Shown: positions 18,860 to 29,585 of the stretch, in pieces
Layout of the letters: each line of letters opens with the position of its first letter
How positions within the stretch are numbered: the stretch's first letter is position 1
DNA from: an uncultured Granulosicoccaceae bacterium
GTDB lineage: Bacteria; Pseudomonadota; Gammaproteobacteria; Granulosicoccales; Granulosicoccaceae
Assembly: GCA_938005265.1 (NCBI GenBank)
Contig: CALLOA010000027.1
Span: 16,642-80,641 of the forward strand
Direction: 5' to 3'
Length of the DNA stretch: 64,000 nucleotides
Position numbers and translations under genes: made by a program
The notes under the pieces: generated by a model
Seen by the model: the letters and a program-made list of their open reading frames with translations, nothing else
Told to the model about the DNA's origin: nothing
Database searches by the model: none

Positions 18860-19801
18860 TTAACTGGTTTCTTCGGCAAGCCAGGAATCAATCAGGTAGC
18901 GCGCAATAGAATCAGGCCGTGGTAGTTTCAGGCGTTCTGATTCCTCGCCCCAGTCTCCGAAGGTACGCATTTCCTCACGTGTAAACCAGCGTGCGTCGTC
19001 CAGCTCATCCTGATTAATATCAAGCTCGGTACTGCGCGCTATGGCTTTGAATCCGAGCATGATAGAGCGAGGAAATGGCCAGGGCTGGGATGCCACATAC
19101 TGGATCTCATCGACCCTCACGCCGGTTTCTTCCTGGACCTCCCGTGCCACTGCATTTTCCAGTGTTTCGCCCGCTTCAACAAATCCGGCGAGTGTGGAAA
19201 ATACGCCTGAGGGCCATGCTTTGTTGCGACCCATCAGGCAACGTGAATTGTCATTGCCATCAACCACCAGCATGATCACCGCCGGGTCGGTGCGTGGAAA
19301 TATCATGTAGCCGCAATCTGAGTGACTGCATGTTCGCAAATGACCGGCATTGCCAAGTTTTGCGGGGTGCCCGCAACGTGAGCAGAAGTGAGAGTTGTTC
19401 TGCCAGATATTGATCGCTCTTGCGTACACCAGCAGGGAACCTTCGGTCGCAGGTAACAGCGGGCCTGCAACTCTCAAGTCTTCGAATTCTGAAACCGCGG
19501 CGTCGTGTGCCGAATCCTGCAGTAATGTGTCCAGTCGGGGTTGCTGCTTGTCAAGTTCGGCGGCAAACCAGTGGTTGCTTCCGTCGAATCCCAGGAACGT
19601 TCTGTTCTGTGCAGATTCCGGTAATGAGGATACAGGCAGGGAACAGGCCTTTGGAGCAGCGGGGGATTTTCGTTCCACCAAAACCTTGTTTTGCCACAGC
19701 GGGATCACCCGGGTCTGAGGGTTTGACCAGAAATTGCTTATCGCGGTTTTATCGGCGCGAAGATGATCGAGCCGGTCCAGATCCGAATGTGAATAAAACA
19801 T
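18860..19801 (-). CDS. nudC: NAD(+) diphosphatase
   Basis: CSRCGHPAKL...CSHSDCGYMIFPRTDPAVIM zinc motif, GFVEAGETLENAVAREVQEETGV Nudix box, SQPWPFPRSIM; start M at 19801. Confidence 0.92.
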   Translation of the reverse strand: MFYSHSDLDRLDHLRADKTAISNFWSNPQTRVIPLWQNKVLVERKSPAAPKACSLPVSSLPESAQNRTFLGFDGSNHWFAAELDKQQPRLDTLLQDSAHDAAVSEFEDLRVAGPLLPATEGSLLVYARAINIWQNNSHFCSRCGHPAKLGNAGHLRTCSHSDCGYMIFPRTDPAVIMLVVDGNDNSRCLMGRNKAWPSGVFSTLAGFVEAGETLENAVAREVQEETGVRVDEIQYVASQPWPFPRSIMLGFKAIARSTELDINQDELDDARWFTREEMRTFGDWGEESERLKLPRPDSIARYLIDSWLAEETS

Positions 19802-19854
19802 GGGTCTAGTATAGCGGTATGCCTGATGCCCTGTCGCAGCAAAGCGGTGAACCT

Positions 19855-22086
19855 TTATGGTTTCGTGCCAATTGGCAGCGCTGGTGCTGTTGAAACTCGT
19901 GGTATTGTGGCTGTTGGCAGGTGTGAAGCTAACGGTTGTATATTTTCGCGTAACCATTCACGTTGTTGCTTGCACTCCCGCAGCAGTCTTTCGGCTTGCT
20001 CAGCCGGGCCGTGACCAAAGCGCAATTGCTCCAGACCCTTGAACAAGGCGGTGATCTCATTGGCCTGATCAGGCCAATGAGATTGCAATCGCTCCAGATA
20101 GTGTCTGGGGCCTTCGGAATTGCCAATTGGCAAACCCTGTTTGGCAAAGTCATCGCAAGAGCCTGCCCATAGTTTCTCCACAGCTGTCTGCTTTCGTACC
20201 GGCGGCTTCAAACGGTAAAGCATGGCAAGTGACCAGATAGCGGCAAAGGCCAAAGTTGCCAACACCAGATGCAGGGCGCTGGGTTTGCCCAGACCGCTGC
20301 GCTTCCACAGAGAGGTCTGACTGGAAGAGTCAAACTCCACGACCATGCGGTGCCAGCTGTGATTCACGCTATCCCACTTTAGCTGCCACTGGCGCAACAT
20401 ACCCGCACCGCGTCTGGCCAATGCCGGAACAGGCTCGGATGAACCCATTGATGCAATACCTTGCTCCACTCTTGAGGGAGCCACTGCGGCCGTGGGGTCG
20501 AAGCGTTGCCAAGCGCCATCTATCCACGCCTCTGACCAGGCGTGAGCATCGGACTGCCGCACTATCATATAGTCACCGTTCATCTCACCGCCCAGATAGC
20601 CGGTTACAACCCGCGCGGGAATACCGGCCGCCCTCATCATCAGGGTGAATGCCGATGCGTAGTGTTCACAGAATCCGCGGCGACTGGAAAACAAAAACTC
20701 ATCTACGGGTGCCGCACCCAATAGAGAAGGTTTCAGTGTGTAGTGGAAGGGTTCCTGATTGAACCACTGCAGCAACTTGTTGGCGTACTCGAGGTCCGAG
20801 TTGCTTTGCCGACGTTGCTCCAACGCAAATTGCACTGTTCGTGTATTGCGCCCGGCGATTTGCGTCAGCGCGGGCGAAGGAGCTCGGCTGCTCTGCAATC
20901 TGGCAGAGGGCTGTGAAACCATGCCATAACGTACTGCTCGAGTCAGTGGTTTGCTTGTGATCAGCTGAAGGTCTGATGTAAAGCGTGAGTTAAAAGGTAA
21001 TTTGCGTGATGAAGCTTGCCGGTCGCTGTTGTTATCAGCTGATAATTGATCAGGCATAAACGGCATGGAGCTGGCCTGCTCAAGTGCAAACAGCCAGTGT
21101 TGCTGGTTGGGTTGCTGTGTAACAGTATAAGCAATACTGTCTTCGTGGTTGGGCGGTGGCACGGGCGGGTTTAGCAATGGTTGCAGTCGTTGTGCTGCAG
21201 ACCAGGTGCGACCATCGAACTGGGGCAATATCGGGCCACGCCAGTAGCGTTCATGGGGTGCCGGCACCGCGCCCTCGAATTCAACCCGGAAAGCCACTGC
21301 GGAGGATTGCGACAATTGCGATATTGCGCCAGGCGTCATGCTGTCCGACAAACCGGTCTGCGCTTGTGAATCTGCTGGCAGGTTCCACAGTGGGCCGGGC
21401 AGTCGCGGGAACAGCAGGAACAGGGCAATGGCAATCGGCATGCCCTGAAGTAGTAGCTTGCAAACGGATTTTACAATCGACAGTGGCGGCGGCTGAAAGC
21501 GCCGGTTGGTAATAGCGAAAAGTGCGCCGCCCAGACTGATTACGGCTGGCAGTGTAGCGATTGCTGCCATGATTGTCTGCGAATAGAAGTATTGTGTCAG
21601 CAACAGAAAACCGCTGAGCGATATCAGCAGGCTGGCGTCTTTGGTATGTCGTGTTTCGGCGAACTTGCAGGCAGTTAGCAGAAAGAGCATGGCAACGCAG
21701 GGATCACGGCCAAGAAAGTAGCCGTAATGCAAACGCACCGCTGCCGCTCCTGACAGCGCCACCAGTGCCAGTACATGAGTACGCTGAACGCCCTGATAGA
21801 GTCGACCCTGTGGGTTGCGGTAGGCGAACATCCAGATTGCCACCACTGCGCTCCCGCAAATTGATACCCACCAGGGCAGATGGGCGTAGTGTGGCATCTG
21901 TGCCAGCAACACCAGAGCTGCGAGCCAATGAAAGGATTGCTGGTCCAGCGTCTCGCGTGCTGTCGTGGTGTTGGCAGCCTTATTGGAATGAACGTTTGAA
22001 TCAACGCTCGAGCGATTACCTGGAAGCCAGTCCGGTAGTTGCTGTTTAAAGTGTTTTGAAATGCTGCCGGGTTGCAAGCTCATCAT
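19855..22086 (-). CDS. Transglutaminase domain protein, TgpA-like (DUF3488 plus transglutaminase core)
   Basis: Multiple N-terminal TM segments; RRGFCEHYASAFTLMMRAAGIPARVVTGYLGGE...DAHAWSEAWIDGAWQRFDPT. Confidence 0.9.
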   Translation of the reverse strand: MMSLQPGSISKHFKQQLPDWLPGNRSSVDSNVHSNKAANTTTARETLDQQSFHWLAALVLLAQMPHYAHLPWWVSICGSAVVAIWMFAYRNPQGRLYQGVQRTHVLALVALSGAAAVRLHYGYFLGRDPCVAMLFLLTACKFAETRHTKDASLLISLSGFLLLTQYFYSQTIMAAIATLPAVISLGGALFAITNRRFQPPPLSIVKSVCKLLLQGMPIAIALFLLFPRLPGPLWNLPADSQAQTGLSDSMTPGAISQLSQSSAVAFRVEFEGAVPAPHERYWRGPILPQFDGRTWSAAQRLQPLLNPPVPPPNHEDSIAYTVTQQPNQQHWLFALEQASSMPFMPDQLSADNNSDRQASSRKLPFNSRFTSDLQLITSKPLTRAVRYGMVSQPSARLQSSRAPSPALTQIAGRNTRTVQFALEQRRQSNSDLEYANKLLQWFNQEPFHYTLKPSLLGAAPVDEFLFSSRRGFCEHYASAFTLMMRAAGIPARVVTGYLGGEMNGDYMIVRQSDAHAWSEAWIDGAWQRFDPTAAVAPSRVEQGIASMGSSEPVPALARRGAGMLRQWQLKWDSVNHSWHRMVVEFDSSSQTSLWKRSGLGKPSALHLVLATLAFAAIWSLAMLYRLKPPVRKQTAVEKLWAGSCDDFAKQGLPIGNSEGPRHYLERLQSHWPDQANEITALFKGLEQLRFGHGPAEQAERLLRECKQQREWLRENIQPLASHLPTATIPRVSTAPALPIGTKP
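20054..20083. repeat. 30-bp perfect palindrome within TgpA-like CDS
   Basis: ATCTCATTGGCCTGATCAGGCCAATGAGAT equals its own reverse complement. Confidence 0.95.
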
Positions 22087-23189
22087 CGCCCCTTCCCGTT
22101 TGTATCAAGTAGTGCCAGCGCTTTCAGGCACTCATGCAGATGAGCAGACGCGTCTTTACCATCGTCCTCTGTGTTGCTGATTGCCGGCAGTCCCGGCAGA
22201 TGTAAGCTGAATAGCCGATGCTCGCTGTCACATTGTCGGCACCAGGCTGCGAGTCGGGATATGCGTTGTTCAATGTCCACGAGGTCAGCTGTGTCTCGCC
22301 AATGCAATTCCATACTTTGTGGAAGCTGGCTTTCCTCGAACTCGCGGGTTTGCAGGCCCTGGCCCCGGGCAGTGGCTTTCCAGTGAATGCTGGCGAGATT
22401 ATCGCCAGCCTGGTAAGGCCGTATCGCATGAACCTCGCCCGATGTCACCTGTGATTGCCGGGACGATGAGGATGTTTCCTCGCTCAGGTGCGCGGTTATC
22501 TGCGGTAGCGCAGGGGCATCGTTCTCGCTGGCGGGTAACACCAGTGCTGACACGGGGACATGCCAGTAGCCCCAGGCAAACCACAGCCCGATCGGATATT
22601 CACTTCTTACACGAAGGCGCCCGAGGTGTTGCCAGCCACGTTTAACGGAAGCCACCGAAAGTACGGGTGTCATGGATTGTTGTGTACTTATACAAGGTTC
22701 TTCGAGCATATTACCGGCACGATCTGATACCGCCAGCATGTGCATATCAAGGCGATTGGGATTTTTTAATTCCAGCTCGAATTGGATTTTTTCGCCCAGC
22801 ACACAATGCCTGCTGTTCACCGCTACCAGAGTAACGCCCTGAACATTACGAAAGGTTGCAAGCAGTGCTGCGCTGAACAGGCCCGTCAGCAAAAAACACA
22901 GCGCATAGCCAAGGCCCAAGCCATAGTTCATGGAAGTTACCAGCATCACCAGTAAGCCACCGATGAACATCAGGCCACGTAGCGTGGGTAAAATATAGAT
23001 CCTGTCGTGAGTCAGACTGATAGGTGTGGCGTCCAGCGGACGGTCGCGAAAAAAGCGCTGCTTTACGCGATCCCCACTGCTATCAACTGTCGTCTCAGTG
23101 TCGCCTGTGCTGCCAGAACGATCCCCACCGTGGAAGTGGTCTGTATTGACCCGACCACGGCGCCCGATGGTTTGCAATGATTCCAACAT
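22083..23189 (-). CDS. DUF58 domain-containing protein
   Basis: RSEYPIGLWFAWGYW...HAIRPYQAGDNLASIHWKATARGQGLQTREFE is DUF58-like. Confidence 0.88.
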   Translation of the reverse strand: MLESLQTIGRRGRVNTDHFHGGDRSGSTGDTETTVDSSGDRVKQRFFRDRPLDATPISLTHDRIYILPTLRGLMFIGGLLVMLVTSMNYGLGLGYALCFLLTGLFSAALLATFRNVQGVTLVAVNSRHCVLGEKIQFELELKNPNRLDMHMLAVSDRAGNMLEEPCISTQQSMTPVLSVASVKRGWQHLGRLRVRSEYPIGLWFAWGYWHVPVSALVLPASENDAPALPQITAHLSEETSSSSRQSQVTSGEVHAIRPYQAGDNLASIHWKATARGQGLQTREFEESQLPQSMELHWRDTADLVDIEQRISRLAAWCRQCDSEHRLFSLHLPGLPAISNTEDDGKDASAHLHECLKALALLDTNGKGR

Positions 23190-23231
23190 GATTCACACCT
23201 TTTCGCTAAAGCCGCGATCGCTGCATGGGCT

Positions 23232-24170
23232 TCAGTTCAGGTCGACTGTGTCGAGAATTTCATGCGCCAGGTGTTTGCCACTGCTGACCGAGCCGGTTAG
23301 TCGGTGGGCTGCGACCGCTGGAAAGACTGCTTGTACGTCATCAGGCAATACCATGGAACGACCGTTTAAAAAGGCCCATGCTTTTGTCATCTTTACCAGA
23401 TTCAATCCTCCACGAGGACTCAAGCCGGCACGGCTGTCCTTACGCGTTTGCGCCAACAACTCCATGACATAATCAGCTACAGCTTCGGACAAGTGCACTT
23501 TTCTTGCAGCTGTTTGCCATTGCAGCAGCATCTTGCTATCGCATACGGCATCCAGCGCCATTGCATGGGCACGTTGATCGCCATGCAGTAACAATTGTTT
23601 TTCCACTTCCGCATCTGGCAGACCCAGTTCGATAGCGGCAAGAAACCGGTCTAGCTGTGATTCCGGCAACGGGTAAGCGCCGGAGCGATCTGCAGGATTC
23701 TGTGTTGCGATGACGAAAAACTGTTCGCCAAGAGGATAAGTGTTGCCGTCGACTGTTACCTGACCTTCCTCCATCGCTTCAAGCAAGGCACTCTGTGATC
23801 GTGGTGGAGCGCGATTGATTTCATCAGCGAGCAGTATCGGTGTAAACACAGGTCCGGGCCTGAATCGAAAGTCACTGCTGGTCTGGTCGAAAATGGAGAC
23901 CCCGGTGATGTCAGCTGGTAGCAAGTCGTTGGTAAACTGCAGACGTTGCCATTCGAGTCCCAATGATTGGCCAATCGCCTGTGCTAATGTGGTCTTGCCC
24001 ACACCGGGCCGGTCCTCCACCAGTAAGTGGCCACCCGCAACCAGGCAGGCAACCGACAGCATAACCTGGTGTTGCTTGCCCAGGAGTACGCTGTCCAGCT
24101 GTTTTAGTAATTGTTCTGTGCCTGGAGGTGCTCCTGCCTGCTCCAGTGCGATAGCCTGTTGTATTGCCAT
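23232..24170 (-). CDS. MoxR family AAA ATPase
   Basis: GGHLLVEDRPGVGKTTLAQAIGQSLGLEWQRLQFTNDLLPADITGVSIFD, LLADEINRAPPRSQSALLEAMEEGQVTVDG. Confidence 0.93.
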   Translation of the reverse strand: MAIQQAIALEQAGAPPGTEQLLKQLDSVLLGKQHQVMLSVACLVAGGHLLVEDRPGVGKTTLAQAIGQSLGLEWQRLQFTNDLLPADITGVSIFDQTSSDFRFRPGPVFTPILLADEINRAPPRSQSALLEAMEEGQVTVDGNTYPLGEQFFVIATQNPADRSGAYPLPESQLDRFLAAIELGLPDAEVEKQLLLHGDQRAHAMALDAVCDSKMLLQWQTAARKVHLSEAVADYVMELLAQTRKDSRAGLSPRGGLNLVKMTKAWAFLNGRSMVLPDDVQAVFPAVAAHRLTGSVSSGKHLAHEILDTVDLN

Positions 24171-24448
24171 GTGAGATAAAACTGTGGAACCCGTTCAAAT
24201 ATGAAGTATTTATCGGCATTTAGCCCCGGAACTGGTTGTGAAATCGGTCACTATGACTGGCTTTGCCTGTTGTTTTGCAGCGATTTATCTCAGTGTGCAG
24301 CCAATCGTGATTTCAACCTCAATATGAAGTCAGGTGAAATTGCTTGCTAGAATAGGCGTCCGGTCTGCCAGCCCGGTTTTGCTGGTCCTGTAAAATTCCT
24401 GAAAAGTCCCACCCGCCTGGGGATTTCGAGATAGTTCGAGAGTGCATC

Positions 24449-27400
24449 GTGTTAAAAGGATTGATTAAACCAGACCTCAATGCGCGTGAAGCGGCAGATC
24501 GCTTGACGGCAATCGAGCAGATGGCCGAGCCGCAGCGCTATCAGGCTGAGTTGGCCAATGCTGTGGAAAACGACGAAGACGCGAGTGTGCGTCTGGCAGC
24601 ATTGGCAAAAATAACTGATCTGGAGATGCTTGCCGATTTGGTCAGTAAGCTGATTGATGCGCCCGCAAGTACAGAGGCTCAAGACAGGCCGGTGCCGGAT
24701 ACTTTACAGGCTGCATTGAAAAAGCAGTTCGGTTCAGTATTGCAACTAAGCGATGGTCAACAGCCAGCTGCGGGTATCAAGCCAATCATGGAAAGCTCAC
24801 CCGAATGTCGACATCTGATCGCCTGTGCTTCACCTGATGAGGATGATCGGGCTGCAGCATTGCAGAAAATTGATGATGAGACGGGTCTGGTTCGAGTGGT
24901 AGCCGAAGCGCAACATCACTCCACACGGCTGGCAGCTGCCGAGCGCTTGCAGCAACCTGAACAAATGCAAGCTTGCCTGACCAAAATAAAAAATCGCGAT
25001 AAAGTTGCAGCTCGCCTGTTGCAAAGGCGACTCAGTGAACATCATGCGGGTATCGAAAAAACGGAGTTGTATCAGGCTTCAATCAGGCAAATCACCAGTA
25101 GCATGCAAACGCTCTCTGAAAGTGTCTGGTCGCCACAATACGCCGGACAGTTTATTGCGCTTGAACAACGCTGGAATGCATTGGACCCGGCCCCAGGTAC
25201 CGCCGAGCAACAGGCTTTCCGCGATGCTGCTGGACCTGCCAGCAAGAAAGTTGAAGAGCAAAAATTACAGTTAAATCAGCTTGAGGCCTGCCAGCAGACA
25301 TTGGCCGGTATTACTGCGGCGACTGAGAAGCTCGCAGCAGCCAGCTTTGAAACCTTGCACGAGACCGCCACCACCTGCAGAAAGGTGGCGGACGACGCAC
25401 CGCGGCAATGGCAACTTGCCAGTGAAGCATTAACCGGTGAGAACGCTCTGCAGCCCGCATACGATACAGCGCTGAGAAAATTGCAGGGCTTACTCAAACA
25501 TGCCGAGGCAATAGCGAATGCCGAAGCAGCGGCTGCAAATGCGGCCGAGGCAACTGCCGTCGAATTGCCGCAATCCGACACGGCAATATCCACTGATAGT
25601 GCAGTTTCAGCTGAAACACCGACTGATCCTGTAGCTGAGCCAGTGTTGAACGCCGACTCCAGCGTAACTGATCCAGGTACAACTGCTTCAGGTGATTCTG
25701 CAGCAGAATCTGCAGCAATTGAGGCTTCAGCTCCCGCAGTAAGTAATGAAAAAGCAACTGATCAGCCGCCCGCCGATAAACATAAATTTTCACCCGTAAG
25801 GCGACATAAAGTAATTGATGCAGCACTCTCGGATGAGCAATTTGCTGCGACTATGTCCTGCGTTCCCGAGTTGCATCAGCGGCTTGCATCATTATCGCAA
25901 TTGCTGGAAAAAGATCAGCATCGCCAATCGCAATTGATGGAAGGTGTTGCCAAACAACTCGGTGCATTATCCGCAACAATCGCTGCCGGTAAATGGGGTA
26001 CGGCCGAGGGCATGAGCAATCGCATAGCGAGAAAGCTTGAGCAGATAGAGGGCAAGGAAAGGCAACCGTTACAATCACGCTATGACACGCAACGCAAAAA
26101 ACTTGACGAGCTTGCGGACTGGCAGGACTTCGCAGCCAAGCCAAAACTTGAAGCTCTGGTCAAGACCATGCAGGAACTGCCGGCGCAGTCGTTAAAACCA
26201 CGCGAGCTGGCTGATGAGGTGAAGGCACTGCAGCAACAGTGGAAAGAGTTCGGTGGCTGCCGCGTGGCAAATCAGATGTGGCCCGATTTCAAAGAGGCCG
26301 GTGACACAGCCTATGCACCTTGCAAGGAATATTTCGATGGCTTGAAGAAACAGCGCGAGGCGCGGATTAAGAATCGTAAGGCTGTATGCCAGAGGCTGGA
26401 AGATTTTGTTGCTGAAAATATGCCGGCTGGCGGTAGAGCGGTAGCTGAGCCTTCTGTTGATGAAGCAAATGCTGATTCCGCAGAAGTGTCTGATGAAGTA
26501 ACTGCCGAGCCGGTTGGTGACTGGAAAGCGATGCAGCGTATGTTGTCTGATGCGCAGCGTGAGTGGCGTAATAATCGTATCAATGGACGAAAGCAGGATA
26601 AGCAGTTAGAGGAGAGATTCAATAAAGCCTCGGAACAGGTTGAACAGTTAATCGCGCCCCATTTTGCTGCGGGTGAAACTGAGCGCCAGGAAATTATCGA
26701 AAAAACACGTAAGCTTGCCGGTAACGAAATTAATCAGCATGTTATCAACCAGGCCAAGAGTCTGCAGGCTGCGTGGAAAGTTTGCGGACCTGCCAGCCGT
26801 AAGAACGATCGCAAACTCTGGACAGAGTTTAATGAGCTTTGTGGTCAGATTTTTAACAAACACCGGGAAGAACAGCGAGCACAGTACAAGGCAGGTATGG
26901 CCCATGTGGATCGTGGGCGTGAAATAGTCAAAACGATCCGTTCGCTGGGGAAAAAATCCACTGAACAGGAAGATAAACAATTTCAGGAATTGCAGGATGA
27001 ATTTCAGGGTTTGGCTGAATTTCCGGAGAAAATTCGTAAGGGGTTATTGCGTGATTTTCGCAATGCCTGCGATGGTTACAACACCAAGCGTTCCAACTTT
27101 GGCAAAAAACAGGAGCGTCAGGAGCTGGATGCCTTGCGGCAGCTTGCAAAGATCTGTGAACAGATAGAAAACGGTTCGATTGATTACCGGGATTTCAAGG
27201 AAGTTGAAGCCGTTACCAAACCTGCGGCTGAAACCGCTGAGGTGGAAGCCGAAGTGGAGGCAGAGAATTTTGCTGATAAAAATGCTGAGGCCGCAGCGCA
27301 TGCGGGCGAGTCCGAAGGTGGTGCCAGCGAGAACACCGCGGAGTCATCCGTAGAGTCTGCAAACGCTGAATCAGCAAGCACTGATGCTGAAGGCTGGTTG

Positions 27401-27769
27401 GAGCAATGGCAGGAGCTGGCGGCTATGCTACCCAAGCCGTGGCTCAAACGTATCAACAAGCGGCGGGACACCGCCTTGTCCGTGATGGAGAAGCAGGATT
27501 CCCCGTTCAGCGAGAAGCATAATGATGCCCGGCGCCTTCATTGTATAAAGCTTGAAATCCTCCGTGATGTTGAAACACCAGCAGAGGATAAGGCTTTACG
27601 TATGCAGTACCAGCTCGAGCAACTTCAGTCCGGCCCCGATTCTGCATTTAAAGATGCTGGAAAGGAACAATTGCGAGCCTATGAGGTGGATTGGCTCTGC
27701 CTGCCCCCTGCTGCCACGGGGATTGCAGCCACTTTGGAGCAACGATTTCGTAAAGCGCTGGGTCATTAG
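24449..27769 (+). CDS. Large DUF349 domain-containing protein
   Basis: 1106-aa protein with recurring W/F-containing helical repeats (QQWKEFGGC, FKEAGDTAYAPCKEYFD) and Ala/Glu-rich linkers. Confidence 0.75.
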   Translation: MLKGLIKPDLNAREAADRLTAIEQMAEPQRYQAELANAVENDEDASVRLAALAKITDLEMLADLVSKLIDAPASTEAQDRPVPDTLQAALKKQFGSVLQLSDGQQPAAGIKPIMESSPECRHLIACASPDEDDRAAALQKIDDETGLVRVVAEAQHHSTRLAAAERLQQPEQMQACLTKIKNRDKVAARLLQRRLSEHHAGIEKTELYQASIRQITSSMQTLSESVWSPQYAGQFIALEQRWNALDPAPGTAEQQAFRDAAGPASKKVEEQKLQLNQLEACQQTLAGITAATEKLAAASFETLHETATTCRKVADDAPRQWQLASEALTGENALQPAYDTALRKLQGLLKHAEAIANAEAAAANAAEATAVELPQSDTAISTDSAVSAETPTDPVAEPVLNADSSVTDPGTTASGDSAAESAAIEASAPAVSNEKATDQPPADKHKFSPVRRHKVIDAALSDEQFAATMSCVPELHQRLASLSQLLEKDQHRQSQLMEGVAKQLGALSATIAAGKWGTAEGMSNRIARKLEQIEGKERQPLQSRYDTQRKKLDELADWQDFAAKPKLEALVKTMQELPAQSLKPRELADEVKALQQQWKEFGGCRVANQMWPDFKEAGDTAYAPCKEYFDGLKKQREARIKNRKAVCQRLEDFVAENMPAGGRAVAEPSVDEANADSAEVSDEVTAEPVGDWKAMQRMLSDAQREWRNNRINGRKQDKQLEERFNKASEQVEQLIAPHFAAGETERQEIIEKTRKLAGNEINQHVINQAKSLQAAWKVCGPASRKNDRKLWTEFNELCGQIFNKHREEQRAQYKAGMAHVDRGREIVKTIRSLGKKSTEQEDKQFQELQDEFQGLAEFPEKIRKGLLRDFRNACDGYNTKRSNFGKKQERQELDALRQLAKICEQIENGSIDYRDFKEVEAVTKPAAETAEVEAEVEAENFADKNAEAAAHAGESEGGASENTAESSVESANAESASTDAEGWLEQWQELAAMLPKPWLKRINKRRDTALSVMEKQDSPFSEKHNDARRLHCIKLEILRDVETPAEDKALRMQYQLEQLQSGPDSAFKDAGKEQLRAYEVDWLCLPPAATGIAATLEQRFRKALGH

Positions 27770-27883
27770 TCAGTCTGTTTGGGGATTTTAGGCAGGCTTG
27801 CTTGAGTGGTTGCTTGTCGGGCACCAGTTAGTTTCTGTCTGAATCGCATATAGACTTTACTGGAAACTAATCTTTGTAAGATT

Positions 27884-29062
27884 GTGATCTCCCTGGACGA
27901 CATAAAATCTGCTCTGTCAGATGGCGAATTGCGCTTGTTTTACCAGCCTAAAGTGGGTTTGCTGAATGGTGAGGTAATCGGTGCCGAAGCACTGGCGCGT
28001 TGGTGCCGTAAAGACGGAACTATAGTCGGGCCGGATAATTTTATTGCCGTGGCTGAAGAGGGTGATCTACTGCACTCCATCACTCTGGAATTTCTCAATC
28101 AGGTAGTCGAAACAATCGGGCAGGTTCGCAATCGTTTTCCCGGGCTTTCGGTTTCCATGAATGTGACCCCCTATGATCTTGAGTCACACCATGTCAGCGA
28201 TGCTATCTCCGCGCATATTTCACAAGGACGGTTGAGCCCGGATGACTTGCAGGTCGAGATTACTGAAAGTGCAGTAATGACGCGTTTCGATCAGGTCTAT
28301 GAAGATATATTGCGTCTCAATGCCCTGGGTGTAGGCGTGTTAATGGATGATTTCGGTATTGGCTATTCATCACTGGACAGACTCAGTCGCTTGCCCTTTT
28401 CTGCCTTGAAGCTGGACAAAGGTGTAGTAACAAGAATGAGCACATCGCGGCAGAATCTGAATGTCGTCAAGTCATCGATATCCATGGCGCGTGAGCTGCG
28501 GATGATATCTGTAGCTGAAGGGGTTGAGTCTGAAGCTGCCTACAATTTTCTTGTAGCCAGTGGATGTGAACAAGCGCAAGGCTTCTGGATATCACAACCG
28601 CTGCAGGTTGATGACTATTTGGATTTTCTTGCTGAAGCACGTGTGTACCAGGGTTCCCAGATTGGTCGTGTGCATCAGGCAGTAATGAATATAGTGCAAT
28701 TCAGAAAAAGTCTGCTGGATGCTGCTTTTTGTAAAAATATTGCTGAGAACGATGTACTCGCCGTGGTGATTGACCCGGAAGTAAGATTGATGGCTGAAGA
28801 CTCACGCTTTGGAACCTGGTATTTTGGCATCGGCCAGGCATTGCGGGGTATCGCTGAATTTGATGAACTGAAAGATTCTTACTGCATGATGCACAGCACT
28901 GCACGAGAATTTATGGAGGAACTCAAAAGTGGTGCTGACAAAGAGGTAATTGATAAAAAACTACAACAGATAGATGAGGGCATTGTGCGCGTCTTGACGG
29001 GCTTGAACGGACTTGAACGGCGTCTTCTGTTAAACGGCGAATCAGGTCAGGATCATTGCTGA
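27884..29062 (+). CDS. EAL-domain protein (putative c-di-GMP phosphodiesterase) with C-terminal extension
   Basis: EALARW, NVTP, EITES, MDDFGIGYSSLDRL, LKLDK, AEGVE, QAQGFW motifs all present; GTG start. Confidence 0.88.
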   Translation: MISLDDIKSALSDGELRLFYQPKVGLLNGEVIGAEALARWCRKDGTIVGPDNFIAVAEEGDLLHSITLEFLNQVVETIGQVRNRFPGLSVSMNVTPYDLESHHVSDAISAHISQGRLSPDDLQVEITESAVMTRFDQVYEDILRLNALGVGVLMDDFGIGYSSLDRLSRLPFSALKLDKGVVTRMSTSRQNLNVVKSSISMARELRMISVAEGVESEAAYNFLVASGCEQAQGFWISQPLQVDDYLDFLAEARVYQGSQIGRVHQAVMNIVQFRKSLLDAAFCKNIAENDVLAVVIDPEVRLMAEDSRFGTWYFGIGQALRGIAEFDELKDSYCMMHSTAREFMEELKSGADKEVIDKKLQQIDEGIVRVLTGLNGLERRLLLNGESGQDHC

Positions 29063-29585
29063 CATCAGGCTCTGGTTCGTATATCCAGCAAATCCAGCAT
29101 ACACAAGTTGAATAATGGAACCCCCAAACCATGTCATTTGAGTGTGTCTTTGGTTATTGGCCTGCCTATGAATTTACCCTGCTGCAAGTTTTGGCGGGTA
29201 TTTCAAATCCTTGGCGGATAGTGTTGCCTGATGTTTATAATTTATCGGACAAAACTTAACCGGCATTGTTGCTAATGCATCTCGCAGGGACACCGGATAT
29301 ACCTCATATGGGGTATTACGGGCCTCTTTCTGGTTTGGTAAGGTCTTACCGCCATCTGCACTACATATGCTGAAACCCAACAGCTCTTTTTAATGGCCGG
29401 CATACAGTTTTTTTAATCGATTTCCCGCATTTTACGGAAATGGCAGTGCTTTTGGTTTAGTCAATTCTCGCGCTATGGATTGGGGTAGATGCCTGAAGAT
29501 TAATGTGATCTGCAAGGGCTCGACGCGTTCGGATAAAGCAGCCTTAATGCCTTTAGCCAACAAAAAAATTCAAGGAGATTTACAC

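Noticed and set aside
20256-22049. Series of plus-strand ORFs inside the tgpA/DUF58 region
   Set aside because: Arg/Pro-rich shadow ORFs opposite a clear transglutaminase gene.
29174-29380. 68-aa ORF on the minus strand in the 29 kb gap
   Set aside because: No RBS, family or composition support; left as unassigned non-coding.
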